Source: Streptomyces achromogenes
Lineage (GTDB): Bacteria > Actinomycetota > Actinomycetes > Streptomycetales > Streptomycetaceae
DNA: 64,000 nt
Direction: 5' to 3'
Assembly: GCF_030816715.1 (NCBI RefSeq)
Contig: NZ_JAUSYH010000001.1
Coordinates: forward strand, 8,246,001-8,310,000
Below the pieces are notes generated by a model that was given only the letters and a program-made list of their open reading frames with translations, did no database searches and was not told the origin of the DNA. Positions 53,160 through 61,283 of this stretch are shown here, piece after piece. Made by a program: the position numbers and the translations under genes. Within the stretch, counting starts at the first letter, position 1. Every line of letters starts with the position of its first letter.

Positions 53160-55307
53160 TTGGCACAGAACAGGCGCAGACGACCGACGGGCGGACGGCG
53201 GGCCAGCTTCGCCGCGATGGCGCTCATCCTCGGCGGCGGCGGGCTGATGGCGGCGAACGTCTATGCCTCGGCGACCGAGGACGGCACCGAGGGCAACTCC
53301 GTACGCAAGGGCGGCAACAGCGCCGTCACCATCGACTGCCCGGACGTGGGCGCCAAACTGACGACCGTCCCGGACCAGGCCTCCGCGGAGGTCGACCGCG
53401 AACTCGCCGTGCTCGACGAGCAGGTCGCCGCGGCCTACCGGCAGCTCCAGCAGTCGGCGCAGTCCGTGCGCGAGGACGCGGGCTTCGCCGACAACGCGGT
53501 GATGAACCCGCTCAAGGAGAAGCGCGGCGCGACGATCGAGCGGATCGCGGTCGCCATCGACCGGGTCGGCGACCGCCCGGAGGGCCTCGAGTCCCTCGCC
53601 TCCTGCACCCTGCGCGCCTCCGACGACCAGGCGGACGAGGGCGCCGACGGCAAGGGCGACGAGAACCGGGGCGACGGCCGGCAGGACGGCCAGGACCAGG
53701 GCGACCAAGGCCAGGACGGCAAGGGCCAAGGCGGTCAGGGCCAGGGCGGCGGCCAGCAGGACGGGCAGGGCCGGCAGGGCAACGGCGGTCAGGCCGGGAA
53801 CGGTCCGGTCGCCGCCGACTTCGCGGACATCACCTCCGTCCAGCCGGCCCGGCAGACCCCCGACCCCCGCTCCGGCCCCTCCCGCGGCGTCTTCGTCACC
53901 AGTTGCGGCGTCAACGCAGGCGGCCTCTTCAACTCGGACAACGTGATCGTGGCGCCGGGCGTCAGCAACGGCGCCCACCACTTCCACGACTACGTCGGCA
54001 ACCAGTCGAACACTGCCTTCGCCTCCGACGACGACCTGGCCAGGGCCGAGACGAGCTGCGTGGACCAGGGCGACAAGTCGACCTACTACTGGCCCGTGCT
54101 GCGCCTGCAGAACGGCGCCCAGGAGCAGGACGCGCAGAGCCCGGGCGGCGGCGTCGAGGGCAACGCGGGCAAGATCATCACCCCGAAGGACGTCACGCTG
54201 ACCTTCGTCGGCAACCCGCGATCCAAGGTCACGGCCATGCCGCGGCTGCTGCGCATCATCACCGGCGACGCGAAGGCCTTCGTCAACGGCACGGCCAACG
54301 CCAACGCGTCGTGGAGCTGCACCGGGTTCGAGGACCGGCAGCTCAAGGACAAGTACCCGCTCTGCCCGTCCGGCAGCGACGTGGTGCGCACCTTCCGGTT
54401 CCAGAGCTGCTGGGACGGCTCCAACATCGACAGCGCCAACCACCGCACCCATGTGGCGTTCGCCGGCGCCGACGGCTCCTGCCCGGCCGGTTTCGAGGCC
54501 GTGCCGCAGCTGGTGCAGCGCATCGTGTACGACGTCGACGCGCCGAGCCTGCAGGACGGCGGCAGGACGACTCCGCTGTTCGCGGTGGACTCCTTCCCGG
54601 AACAGCTGCACAAGGCGGTCACCGACCACGGCGACTTCATCAACGTCTTCGACGAGTCCCTGATGCGGGAGATGGTCGACTGCATCAACGGCGGCCGCCA
54701 GTGCGGAGCCGGCCAGAACGGCGGCGGCAACGGAGACACCGGCACCGGCGAGAACAACGGCGGCAACGGAGACACCGGCACCGGCGAGAACAACGGCGGC
54801 AACGGAGACACCGGCACCGGCGAGAACAACGGCGGCAACGGGAACGGCGACGACAACGGCGGCAACGGTTCCGGTAACGCCGGTGGCGACGACGCAGGTA
54901 ACGCCGGCGGCAACGGTTCCGGAAACGACGACGGAGCCGGTCAGGGCGCACAGCCGTCCGCCGGTGAGCCCGCTCCCGAGGCGCCGGCCAGGAACCAGCC
55001 CCGCGTCGACGCGAAGCCGTCGGCGAAGGCGGCCACCGCGGCGCCTCCGGCAGGCTCGGGCGGCGAGATCGGCGCCCCCGCGACCGCTCCGCCGAGCGCG
55101 TCCGCTCCGGCGCAGTCGCAGTCGCAGTCCCAGGTCCAGCCTCCGGCCGACACGGGTACCGGCACTGGCGGCACCGGCGGCACCGAGCAGCAGGCGGTTC
55201 AGGGCGGCCTCGCCGAGACCGGCGCCCATCTGTGGCCCGGGGCGCTCGGCGCCCTCCTGGTGATCGGCGGCTTCGTCGTCCTGCGCCGGGGCGCCCGGCG
55301 CAACTGA
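53160..55307 (+). CDS. Secreted DUF1996-like protein with sortase (LAxTG) anchor
   Basis: 715 residues from a TTG start whose GTAGGAG ribosome site is well placed; no ATG or GTG nearby fits. A Sec-type signal (about 1-37) is followed by a helical region and a Gln/Gly/Asp-rich low-complexity segment (about 165-220). The main domain (about 235-505; VFVTSCGVNAGGLFNSDNVIVAPGVSNGAHHFHDYVGN) matches DUF1996, known from secreted fungal and bacterial proteins. Then come a Gly/Asn repeat, a Pro/Ala stretch, and a C-terminal LAETG (684-688) with membrane helix and RRGARRN tail. LAxTG is the class-E sortase signal in streptomycetes, so the protein is probably attached to the cell wall. A strong terminator follows. 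Confidence 0.85.
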   Translation: MAQNRRRRPTGGRRASFAAMALILGGGGLMAANVYASATEDGTEGNSVRKGGNSAVTIDCPDVGAKLTTVPDQASAEVDRELAVLDEQVAAAYRQLQQSAQSVREDAGFADNAVMNPLKEKRGATIERIAVAIDRVGDRPEGLESLASCTLRASDDQADEGADGKGDENRGDGRQDGQDQGDQGQDGKGQGGQGQGGGQQDGQGRQGNGGQAGNGPVAADFADITSVQPARQTPDPRSGPSRGVFVTSCGVNAGGLFNSDNVIVAPGVSNGAHHFHDYVGNQSNTAFASDDDLARAETSCVDQGDKSTYYWPVLRLQNGAQEQDAQSPGGGVEGNAGKIITPKDVTLTFVGNPRSKVTAMPRLLRIITGDAKAFVNGTANANASWSCTGFEDRQLKDKYPLCPSGSDVVRTFRFQSCWDGSNIDSANHRTHVAFAGADGSCPAGFEAVPQLVQRIVYDVDAPSLQDGGRTTPLFAVDSFPEQLHKAVTDHGDFINVFDESLMREMVDCINGGRQCGAGQNGGGNGDTGTGENNGGNGDTGTGENNGGNGDTGTGENNGGNGNGDDNGGNGSGNAGGDDAGNAGGNGSGNDDGAGQGAQPSAGEPAPEAPARNQPRVDAKPSAKAATAAPPAGSGGEIGAPATAPPSASAPAQSQSQSQVQPPADTGTGTGGTGGTEQQAVQGGLAETGAHLWPGALGALLVIGGFVVLRRGARRN
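54723..54830 (+). repeat. Three exact 36-base repeats inside the DUF1996 gene
   Basis: Three identical 36-base units, encoding GGNGDTGTGENN (residues 522-533, 534-545, 546-557), are followed by a partial copy and divergent Gly/Asn-rich sequence. The frame is kept, so unit number can change without breaking the protein. The tract lies between the main domain and the wall-anchor region and probably acts as a flexible spacer. Confidence 0.92.
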
Positions 55308-55326
55308 GCTGCTGAGTCCGGTCGGC

Positions 55327-55368
55327 ACGACCAGGGGCCCGTCGCATCGGCGACGGGCCCCCGGTCGT
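55327..55368 (+). terminator. Strong hairpin terminator after the DUF1996 gene
   Basis: A twelve-base stem GGGGCCCGTCGC/GCGACGGGCCCC with an ATCG loop is extended, after one mismatch, by ACGACC/GGTCGT. It begins 20 bases after the stop codon. There is no U-run, but hairpins of this strength act as terminators in streptomycetes. It isolates the wall protein from the lipid kinase genes that follow. Confidence 0.75.
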
Positions 55369-55517
55369 ATGTCTCGCCGGGGCGAGGCCCCCGCGAGGCG
55401 GCCCGAACGCCGACCCGGCTCCCCCGTCCCGGGGGCGCGGTCACGACGGGGCTCAGCGCCATGGACAATTGATCGAGATCGTTGGTGCTGTCGACGCACG
55501 ACAAGGAGCCTCCGAAC

Positions 55518-55535
55518 ATGGCGGGCGCACGGTGA
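55518..55535 (+). CDS. Possible five-codon upstream ORF coupled to the lipid kinase gene
   Basis: ATG GCG GGC GCA CGG TGA (peptide MAGAR) starts behind AAGGAGCC at ideal spacing. Its stop overlaps the GTG start of the next gene (GGTGA at 55531-55535). The GTG itself has no ribosome site. Ribosomes would therefore load on the mini-ORF and restart at the overlap. This is inferred from layout only. Confidence 0.4.
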   Translation: MAGAR

Positions 55536-56923
55536 ACGGAACAGGCAGATCGAAGTGGGCGCTGCCGCACGTCGGCCCGGCGCAGCAGGACGCCGTCGCC
55601 CGCGCGCGAAGCTGGGCGCGGCTCGCCCTGGCGCTGGTGGCCGCGTGCGTGGCGGTCGTCATGGCCGGGGCCGGGTCCGGCGGCTGGCTGGTGCTGCTCG
55701 CCGGGTTCGCCCTGCTCGCGCTGGCCGCGGCGGGCGTGTGGTGGATGCTGGCGCACCGGGGCGGGCCCCGGCTGCTCGGCGGTCTGCTGGCGGTGACCGC
55801 ACCCGTGGGCGTGCTGGTGCTGTACGCGACGTCGGGGCTGTGGCCGGTGGCGGTGGGCGCGCTCGCGCTGTGGGCGGGGGCGCTGGCCTCGGCCCGGGCC
55901 GCCCTGCGCAGCGTGCGCCGTCCCAAGGGCACCCACGGCCGCAGGACCCCGCCGCCGCGCCGACCCGTCCTGATCATGAACGTGCGCTCGGGAGGCGGCA
56001 AGGTCGTCAAGCACGACCTCGCGGCGCGCGCCGAGGCGCTCGGGGCGCGGGTGATCCTGCTCGGCGTCGACGACGGGTACGTCGACCCGGCGGCCGAGGC
56101 CCGTCGGGCCGTCGCCGAGGGCGCGGACCTGCTCGGCGTCGCGGGCGGCGACGGCACCCAGGCACTGGTCGCGGGCGTGGCCGCCGAACTCGACGTGCCG
56201 TTCCTGGTGGTCGCCGCCGGCACCCGCAACCACTTCGCCATGGACCTCGGCCTCGACCGCACCGACCCGGTGCGCAGCCTCGACGCCCTCACGAGCGGCG
56301 TCGAACTGCGCGTGGACCTCGGTGACGTCAGCGGACGGCCCTTCGTCAACACCGTCTCGTTCGGGGCGTACGCGGAAATAGTGCAGAGTCCCGACTACCG
56401 CGACGCCAAGGCCGCCACGGCCCTCGACCACCTGCCCGACCTGTTGCAGGGCGCCTCCGGCCCGGTGCTGGCCGTGCGCACGGACGACACCGCGGTGCAC
56501 GCGCCGCAGGCGCTGCTGGTCAGCAACAACGCGTACGCCCGCGCGGACCCGTTGGGCGGCGGCCGTCGCCCCCGGCTGGACTCCGGGCTCCTCGGGGTGA
56601 TCGGCGTGCGGGTGGAGAGCGCGGCGCAGGCCGCCGAACTCGCCCTGCTCGGCGAGCGCGCGGGCAGCATCACCTCGGTGACCTCCAAGCGCGTCGTCGT
56701 CGAGGCCGACCGCGAGCGCATCGCGGTGGCCGTCGACGGCGAGGCCCTCGAACTCGACATTCCCGTGGTGTGCACGGTACGGCCCGCCGCGCTGCGGGTC
56801 CGGGTGCCGCGGCACCGCCCGGGCGCGGCCTACGCGCCCCCCACGGTCGACTGGCGGCGCGTCGCCCGTCTCGCACTCGGCCATCCCGACCCCCGCACGA
56901 TCAAGGAGGCCTACGATGTCTGA
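55532..56923 (+). CDS. Diacylglycerol/lipid kinase-family membrane protein
   Basis: 463 residues from GTG 55532. About four hydrophobic segments occupy residues 30-130. A DAG-kinase catalytic domain follows, with PVLIMNVRSGGGKV (nucleotide loop) and GVAGGDGTQALV (the GGDGT signature), then AAGTRNHFAMDLGLDR and a C-terminal beta domain. It probably phosphorylates a lipid such as diacylglycerol or a polyprenol-type lipid at the membrane. The following PAP2 phosphatase gene overlaps by eight bases, so kinase and phosphatase act on related lipids. The membrane segments before the kinase domain are an unusual addition. Confidence 0.87.
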   Translation: MNGTGRSKWALPHVGPAQQDAVARARSWARLALALVAACVAVVMAGAGSGGWLVLLAGFALLALAAAGVWWMLAHRGGPRLLGGLLAVTAPVGVLVLYATSGLWPVAVGALALWAGALASARAALRSVRRPKGTHGRRTPPPRRPVLIMNVRSGGGKVVKHDLAARAEALGARVILLGVDDGYVDPAAEARRAVAEGADLLGVAGGDGTQALVAGVAAELDVPFLVVAAGTRNHFAMDLGLDRTDPVRSLDALTSGVELRVDLGDVSGRPFVNTVSFGAYAEIVQSPDYRDAKAATALDHLPDLLQGASGPVLAVRTDDTAVHAPQALLVSNNAYARADPLGGGRRPRLDSGLLGVIGVRVESAAQAAELALLGERAGSITSVTSKRVVVEADRERIAVAVDGEALELDIPVVCTVRPAALRVRVPRHRPGAAYAPPTVDWRRVARLALGHPDPRTIKEAYDV

Positions 56924-57488
56924 CCGCCCAGCGAAGCTGACCGCCCGGCGACTGGTCGGTGACCTCGCCACCCTGGACCAGGCCCTGTACGAGGCGGTCA
57001 CCGTGACCAGGACGCCCACCCTGGACACCGCGCTGCGCCGGCTGTCCGCGGCCGCCGACCACTCCAAGCTCTCCTTCGCGGTCGCCGCCGCGCTCGCCCT
57101 GCGCGGCGGCCGCCCGCGCCGCGCCGCGGTGCTCGGCGTCGCGGCCATCGGCGTCGCCTCCGCCAGTGCCAACCTGCTCGGCAAGCAGCTCGTGCGCCGT
57201 CCCCGGCCGCATCGCGCGGAGGACTCGCCGTACCCGGGCCGGCATGTGCCGATGCCGCACTCGGCGTCGTTCCCGTCCGGACACACCGCCTCGGCCGTCG
57301 CCTTCGCGGCCGCCGTCGGCCCGACGCTGCCGGTCTCGGCGGTCCCGCTCGGCGTGCTGGCCTGTGCGGTGGGCTACTCGAGGGTCCACACCGGTGTGCA
57401 CTATCCGGGCGATGTGGTGGCCGGCGCGGTCCTCGGCACGGGTGCCGCCGCACTGGTCCTCGCCCTCGCCGCCCGCTCCAGCAACTGA
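56916..57488 (+). CDS. PAP2-family lipid phosphatase
   Basis: 190 residues from ATG 56916, overlapping the lipid kinase stop. The three PAP2 motifs are intact: KQLVRRPRP (K-x6-RP), PSGH in SFPSGHTASA, and SRVHTGVHYPGD (S-R-x5-H-x3-D). Several membrane helices surround them. It would remove phosphate from phosphatidate or undecaprenyl pyrophosphate-type lipids. The tight coupling to a lipid kinase suggests a paired phosphorylation cycle. It ends convergently, 19 bases from the methyltransferase gene. Confidence 0.92.
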   Translation: MSDRPAKLTARRLVGDLATLDQALYEAVTVTRTPTLDTALRRLSAAADHSKLSFAVAAALALRGGRPRRAAVLGVAAIGVASASANLLGKQLVRRPRPHRAEDSPYPGRHVPMPHSASFPSGHTASAVAFAAAVGPTLPVSAVPLGVLACAVGYSRVHTGVHYPGDVVAGAVLGTGAAALVLALAARSSN

Positions 57489-57507
57489 ACGCCGGCGGCG
57501 GACGGGC

Positions 57508-58143
57508 CTACGGCTTGCCGCAGTCCAGGAACAGATGGGGCTCGGGGCCGGCCTCGGGGTGGTCGGGGGTGAACAGGACGCTCTCCTCGTCCAGCACCGT
57601 GAGGCCGGCGGCGGTGACGACGTCGACGAGGCCGTCCCGGCCGTAGCTGGTGACCCGCACCGGCTGCCCCATGAAGACGGCGTCGACCCCCTCCACGTCC
57701 ACCGGCACGGTCGCCAGGGCGAGGCTGCCGCCAGGCAGCAGCGCCCGCGCCAGTCGGCCGATGAGTTCGGCCTGCTGCGCGCGTTCCATCTGCAGCAGGG
57801 AGAAGTACGCGCAGACGGCGTTCAAGGAGCGCTCCCGCAGCGGGAGCCGGCGTACGTCCACGCACCGGAACGTGGCGTTCGGCACCTGGCGCGTGGCGAG
57901 GTCGACCATGACGGGGGAGACGTCGACGCCGAGCACGCGATGGCCCGCGGCCGCCAGGACGGCCGCCGTGGGCCGTCCGGTTCCGCTGCCCACGTCCAGC
58001 ACGTCGCTGCCCGGTGTGAGCCGTCCGAGCAGCCGGTCCAGGGATCTGCGGTGCGCCTGCGAGTGCGCGAACGCCTTCTCGTACGCGGGCCCCAGTGCGT
58101 CGAACACCCGCGCCGCGTGCTGTCCGTCGTCCTCGCTCGTCAC
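57508..58143 (-). CDS. SAM-dependent class I methyltransferase
   Basis: 211 residues from GTG 58143 with GAGGAGCC upstream. Motif I is VLDVGSGTGRPTA, then VLGVDVSPVMVDLA (acidic end of the second strand) and DVRRLPLRERSLNAVCAYFSLLQM (motif II/III region), LLPGGSLALATVP. It is the Methyltransf_11/25-type fold without an added domain. The substrate is unknown. It is divergent from a small CxxC protein gene, 224 bases away. Confidence 0.87.
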   Translation of the reverse strand: MTSEDDGQHAARVFDALGPAYEKAFAHSQAHRRSLDRLLGRLTPGSDVLDVGSGTGRPTAAVLAAAGHRVLGVDVSPVMVDLATRQVPNATFRCVDVRRLPLRERSLNAVCAYFSLLQMERAQQAELIGRLARALLPGGSLALATVPVDVEGVDAVFMGQPVRVTSYGRDGLVDVVTAAGLTVLDEESVLFTPDHPEAGPEPHLFLDCGKP

Positions 58144-58301
58144 GTCGGCTCCTCGTCGTGGTGTGCGGGCGCCGAGGGCGTGTGGAGAAACACGCCCCAG
58201 GCGTTTCGCACGGATGGGTTCACGCCAGGTGAGCGGAAAGACTTCCCGAAACGGGCCGGAATCATGTTTTCCACTACCGTAAGTAACATGATCCAATCCT
58301 C

Positions 58302-58328
58302 TTGACGCGGAAGCTACTGGTGAGTAGC
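58302..58328 (+). promoter_or_regulatory. Possible promoter and inverted repeat before the CxxC protein gene
   Basis: TTGACG (58302-58307) is followed by the exact inverted repeat GCTACT-GGTG-AGTAGC (58313-58328), ending 39 bases before the start codon, in an AT-richer stretch of the divergent gap 58144-58367. No clear -10 box is present at 17 bases from TTGACG, so the promoter is uncertain; the repeat may be an operator or short hairpin. Confidence 0.35.
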
Positions 58329-58367
58329 CCTGGTTGCCGCGGACCGTCGTTTCGTTCGGAGGACCCC

Positions 58368-58541
58368 ATGACCTCACCCGAGGACGCCCTGCAGGAGACC
58401 CGCGCCGCGTACGAGGAGCATGCCCGTACGTGCCGTCAGTGTCACTACGACGGAGCGCGGTGTGCCGTCTCCAAACTCCTTCTGCGTGCCTACAACAACG
58501 CCAGACGGGCACAGGCGCGCACCCGTCCCGCCGTGCACTGA
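58368..58541 (+). CDS. Small CxxC protein
   Basis: 57 residues from ATG 58368 with a consensus CGGAGGA ribosome site. A helical start leads to HARTCRQCHYDGARCAVSK, three cysteines plus a histidine that could bind zinc, then a basic helix (LLLRAYNNARRAQARTR). No signal peptide. This resembles the many small zinc-ribbon-like actinobacterial proteins, but I do not recognise the family. It converges with the NlpC/P60 gene. Confidence 0.65.
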   Translation: MTSPEDALQETRAAYEEHARTCRQCHYDGARCAVSKLLLRAYNNARRAQARTRPAVH

Positions 58542-58638
58542 GAGGCCGGCGGCTCACCTCGCGGCGGCCGGTCTCCGCGCCTCTTCGGGGCCTCTTCGGG
58601 CATGCGACGCGTGCCGCGGACGCTCTCGGAGGCCGGCC

Positions 58639-60408
58639 TCAGGCGGGGCGGACGGCGCCGCGCAGCGCGCCCTCCCCGTAGGGAAGGATCGCCTCTTCGC
58701 GGATGGCGGCGCCCGGACCCGGGGCGTGGATCATCATGCCGTTCCCCGTGCACAGGCCCACATGACTGAGGTCGTCGAAGAAGAAGACGAGGTCGCCGGC
58801 GCGCAGGTCGGCCAGGCTGATCCGGGTGAAGGCCTTGGCCTGGTCGATGGCGGCCCGCGGCAGGCTCACCCCGGCGGCCTTCCAGGCGGCCTGGGTGAGG
58901 CTGGAGCAGTCGTAGGACTCCGGCCCGGTGGCTCCCCACACACAGGGGCGTCCGGTCTGGGCACGGGCGAAGGCGAGCGCCTTGTCCGCCTTCCCCAGGT
59001 AGGCCGTCCCGGTCGCGCTGACGGTGACGTCGGCCGGTGCGGTGGGCCGGACGGGCTCGGGAAGCGGGGGCACGGGCGCGGTGGGGCCGGGGGAGGTCTG
59101 GTAGCCGTGATGGGCGGTCAGCGCGTCCGGCGTGGGCGCCGGGAGGCCGAGTCCGGACGTGGGATAGGCCGGGGCGGGCGCGGAGCCGACCGCGGCGTAG
59201 CCGAACTCGGATGCGGTGACCGGAAGTTCCGGGTACGCGTAACCGGCGGGCGGTGTGAACGTCCCCAGTTCGTCCATGAGGTAGCCCGGTGCGACCGCGT
59301 CCGTCGGGGAGGTCGCGTAGCCCGACTCCGGCGCGGCGGCGCCGAGACCGGGTATCGGGTGACCGAACGACGGTGCGCCGACGCCGAGTTCCGCGACGCC
59401 GTGGTCGGATGTCGGTTCCACCAGGGCGATGTCGGATGCCGAGAACGCCGGCGCCGGTGCGGCGAACGAGAACCCGCCCGTGTCGAGGAGGCTTTCCGGC
59501 CCGGCCGACGGTGCGACGGCCGGAGCGACGGCGGGAGCGACGGCGGACTTTCCCGCCCACGCGGCGCTGATCTCCGCACGGAACGCCTGCTGTTCCGCGG
59601 TGTCCCAGGGCTGCTGGACCGGCTGCGGGCCGGCCGGCTGCTGAGGCAGTCCGACGGCGGACGGATAGCCCGTCGGCGCGGTCGCCGTGGGCAGGGACTG
59701 CATCGAGGGTGAGGACGTGGACTGTGCGGGGATGAACGCGGTGAGCGCGGGCTGCTGGGAGGGCGTGGGCTGGGCGACGGCCCGGGCCAGCACCTCACGG
59801 GCCGTGGCGAGTTTGCGCCCGATCTGTTCCTTGGTGCTCCTGAGCGAGGCCTGCCGGTCGGCGGGGGCGGCGGCGGGCGAGGCGGCGGAGGCGGGAGCGG
59901 CGGGGAGCGCGGCCGGCGCGGGGAGGGCGGGCAGGGGTGCGGTGAGCGCGGCCGGTGCGGCGGCCTCCAGGGCCCTGGGCTCGCTGCGACGCGCCTCGAT
60001 CGCCGCGGGCGAGGCGGCCGCGGCGGGTGCGGTGAGTTCCGGGATCCGTCTCGCGGCCGCTTCGAGCTCGCGGATCGTCGCACTGTCCGCGGAGGGCCCG
60101 GGCCTGGCCGGACGGGGCGGTCGGCGATCGGCCGGCAGTACCGCGGGAGTGGTGGGACCGATCTTGTCGCGGGCGACGTCGAACCACTGCTTGGCCACCG
60201 CCTCGAGTGACGGATCGGCCGATCCGCGGCCGCTGTTGGCGACGGAGCCGACCTTGCGGCGCGAGAGGTTCGACATGGCGCGCGTGGCGTTGTAGGTGCC
60301 CGTGTCGGTCTCGGCCCGGTCGTACAGCGAGCTGACCCGCTGCTGGATCTCTGCCCGGCTCGGCTCGTTGCCGCCGCCTGGGGACCGAGGGCTGCGATCC
60401 GTCGCCAT
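58639..60408 (-). CDS. NlpC/P60-type cysteine peptidase without a signal peptide
   Basis: 589 residues from ATG 60408. The C-terminal 130 residues are an NlpC/P60 (C40) domain: PCVWGATGPESYDCSSLTQAAWKAAGVSLPRA holds the catalytic cysteine, SHVGLCTG the histidine, and MIHAPGPG the third polar residue. The first 50 residues (SRAEIQQRVSSLYDRAETDTGTYNATRAM) show a helix but no Sec or Tat signal. About 400 residues of Ala/Pro/Gly-rich, low-complexity sequence with SALG/FG-like segments link the two. Related streptomycete cell-wall endopeptidases normally carry signal peptides, so export by another route, or a cytoplasmic role, must be considered. Confidence 0.85.
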   Translation of the reverse strand: MATDRSPRSPGGGNEPSRAEIQQRVSSLYDRAETDTGTYNATRAMSNLSRRKVGSVANSGRGSADPSLEAVAKQWFDVARDKIGPTTPAVLPADRRPPRPARPGPSADSATIRELEAAARRIPELTAPAAAASPAAIEARRSEPRALEAAAPAALTAPLPALPAPAALPAAPASAASPAAAPADRQASLRSTKEQIGRKLATAREVLARAVAQPTPSQQPALTAFIPAQSTSSPSMQSLPTATAPTGYPSAVGLPQQPAGPQPVQQPWDTAEQQAFRAEISAAWAGKSAVAPAVAPAVAPSAGPESLLDTGGFSFAAPAPAFSASDIALVEPTSDHGVAELGVGAPSFGHPIPGLGAAAPESGYATSPTDAVAPGYLMDELGTFTPPAGYAYPELPVTASEFGYAAVGSAPAPAYPTSGLGLPAPTPDALTAHHGYQTSPGPTAPVPPLPEPVRPTAPADVTVSATGTAYLGKADKALAFARAQTGRPCVWGATGPESYDCSSLTQAAWKAAGVSLPRAAIDQAKAFTRISLADLRAGDLVFFFDDLSHVGLCTGNGMMIHAPGPGAAIREEAILPYGEGALRGAVRPA

Positions 60409-60735
60409 GGAAGACGTTCTCCTTCCGTGCTCCGCCGGTGTGTTCCCGGCGGAATCCGGGCGACCCCTGTTGCGGGTGACCCAAGCCCCCTGCCCCGAAA
60501 GGCAGTCGAACGGCCTGGGCGTCAACTTAGCCAACTTGTGTGCCTGGTGTGAAGATTGAGGTGTTAAATGTCCGATACGTATTCGTGACCTTCGTCTCGT
60601 GTCCGTGGTGGCCCACCGTCGTGCCGACGTCGTGGCGCATCCTGGTGTCCGGCTGTGTGCGGCCGACCCCTGTCGGTCACGAGAAGCGGGCCGATCCCCC
60701 TCGTGACTCCCGGCCTCACGGCCTCCCGGCCTCAC

Positions 60736-60840
60736 GGCCTCCCGGCTCACGGCCTCCCGGCTCACGGCCTCCCGGCTCACGGCCTCCCGGCTCACGGCCT
60801 CCCGGCTCACGGCCTCCCGGCTCACGGCCTCCCGGCTCAC
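60736..60840. repeat. Seven exact tandem copies of a 15-base unit
   Basis: GGCCTCCCGGCTCAC repeats seven times without interruption from 60736 to 60840, preceded by a 16-base variant (60720-60735). The last copy contains the stop codon of the downstream winged-helix gene read on the minus strand. The tract lies in the 428-base gap 60409-60836, which also holds an AT-rich promoter-like stretch (60520-60590) with CAACTT twice, nine bases apart, and otherwise no gene. It is not a CRISPR: there are no spacers. Confidence 0.95.
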
Positions 60841-61157
60841 GGACGCCGGGCGCGGCCCGCCTCGTCCTGGGCCAGCAGTGACAGCAGGGCCGCCACGCTC
60901 AGTCCCGCTTCGGCGGGATGGCGCAGCAGCCGGCCCGGCTCGATCCGGTAGATGTTGCTGCGCCCTTCCTTCGTGTGGGACAGATAGCCGTCCTGTTCCA
61001 GGTCGGCGATGATCTTCTGGACCGCACGCTCGGTGAGCCGGCAGTGCGCGGCGATGTCCCGGATGCGGGCGCTGTGGTTGTCCGCGATGACCGCCAGTAC
61101 GCGGGCGTGGTTGGTCAGAAACGTCCATCCGCTGTGTGGCTCGGGTACTCCCTCCAT
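60837..61157 (-). CDS. Winged-helix transcriptional regulator
   Basis: 106 residues from ATG 61157. The helix-turn-helix is RIRDIAAHCRLTERAVQKIIADLEQDGYLSHTKEGRSNIYRI, a MarR/ArsR-like wing with the LTERAVQKIIADLE recognition helix. The N-terminus (SGWTFLTNHARVLAVIADN) is short. No ligand domain is present. Its stop codon lies in the last copy of the 15-base tandem repeat. Target unknown. Confidence 0.82.
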   Translation of the reverse strand: MEGVPEPHSGWTFLTNHARVLAVIADNHSARIRDIAAHCRLTERAVQKIIADLEQDGYLSHTKEGRSNIYRIEPGRLLRHPAEAGLSVAALLSLLAQDEAGRARRP

Positions 61158-61283
61158 GAGGTCATGTTATGTCCGAGCTTTCATGAACACAAAGGCCGGA
61201 ACTTCATTTCGTGTATCTGTTGACGTATGACGGTCGGAGGGTGAGTCTTGAGGTGACATGTGAAGTGACCGAGGGAGGCGGTC

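Noticed and set aside
60736..60840. CRISPR-like array
   Set aside because: The units are contiguous without spacers and no cas genes are present in the window. The same applies to the 9-bp array at 63391-63471.
60540..60881. Plus-strand frame across the 15-bp repeats encoding RPPGS-type repeats
   Set aside because: It has no ribosome site, overlaps the 3' end of the winged-helix gene, and its protein repeat is only the translation of the tandem array.
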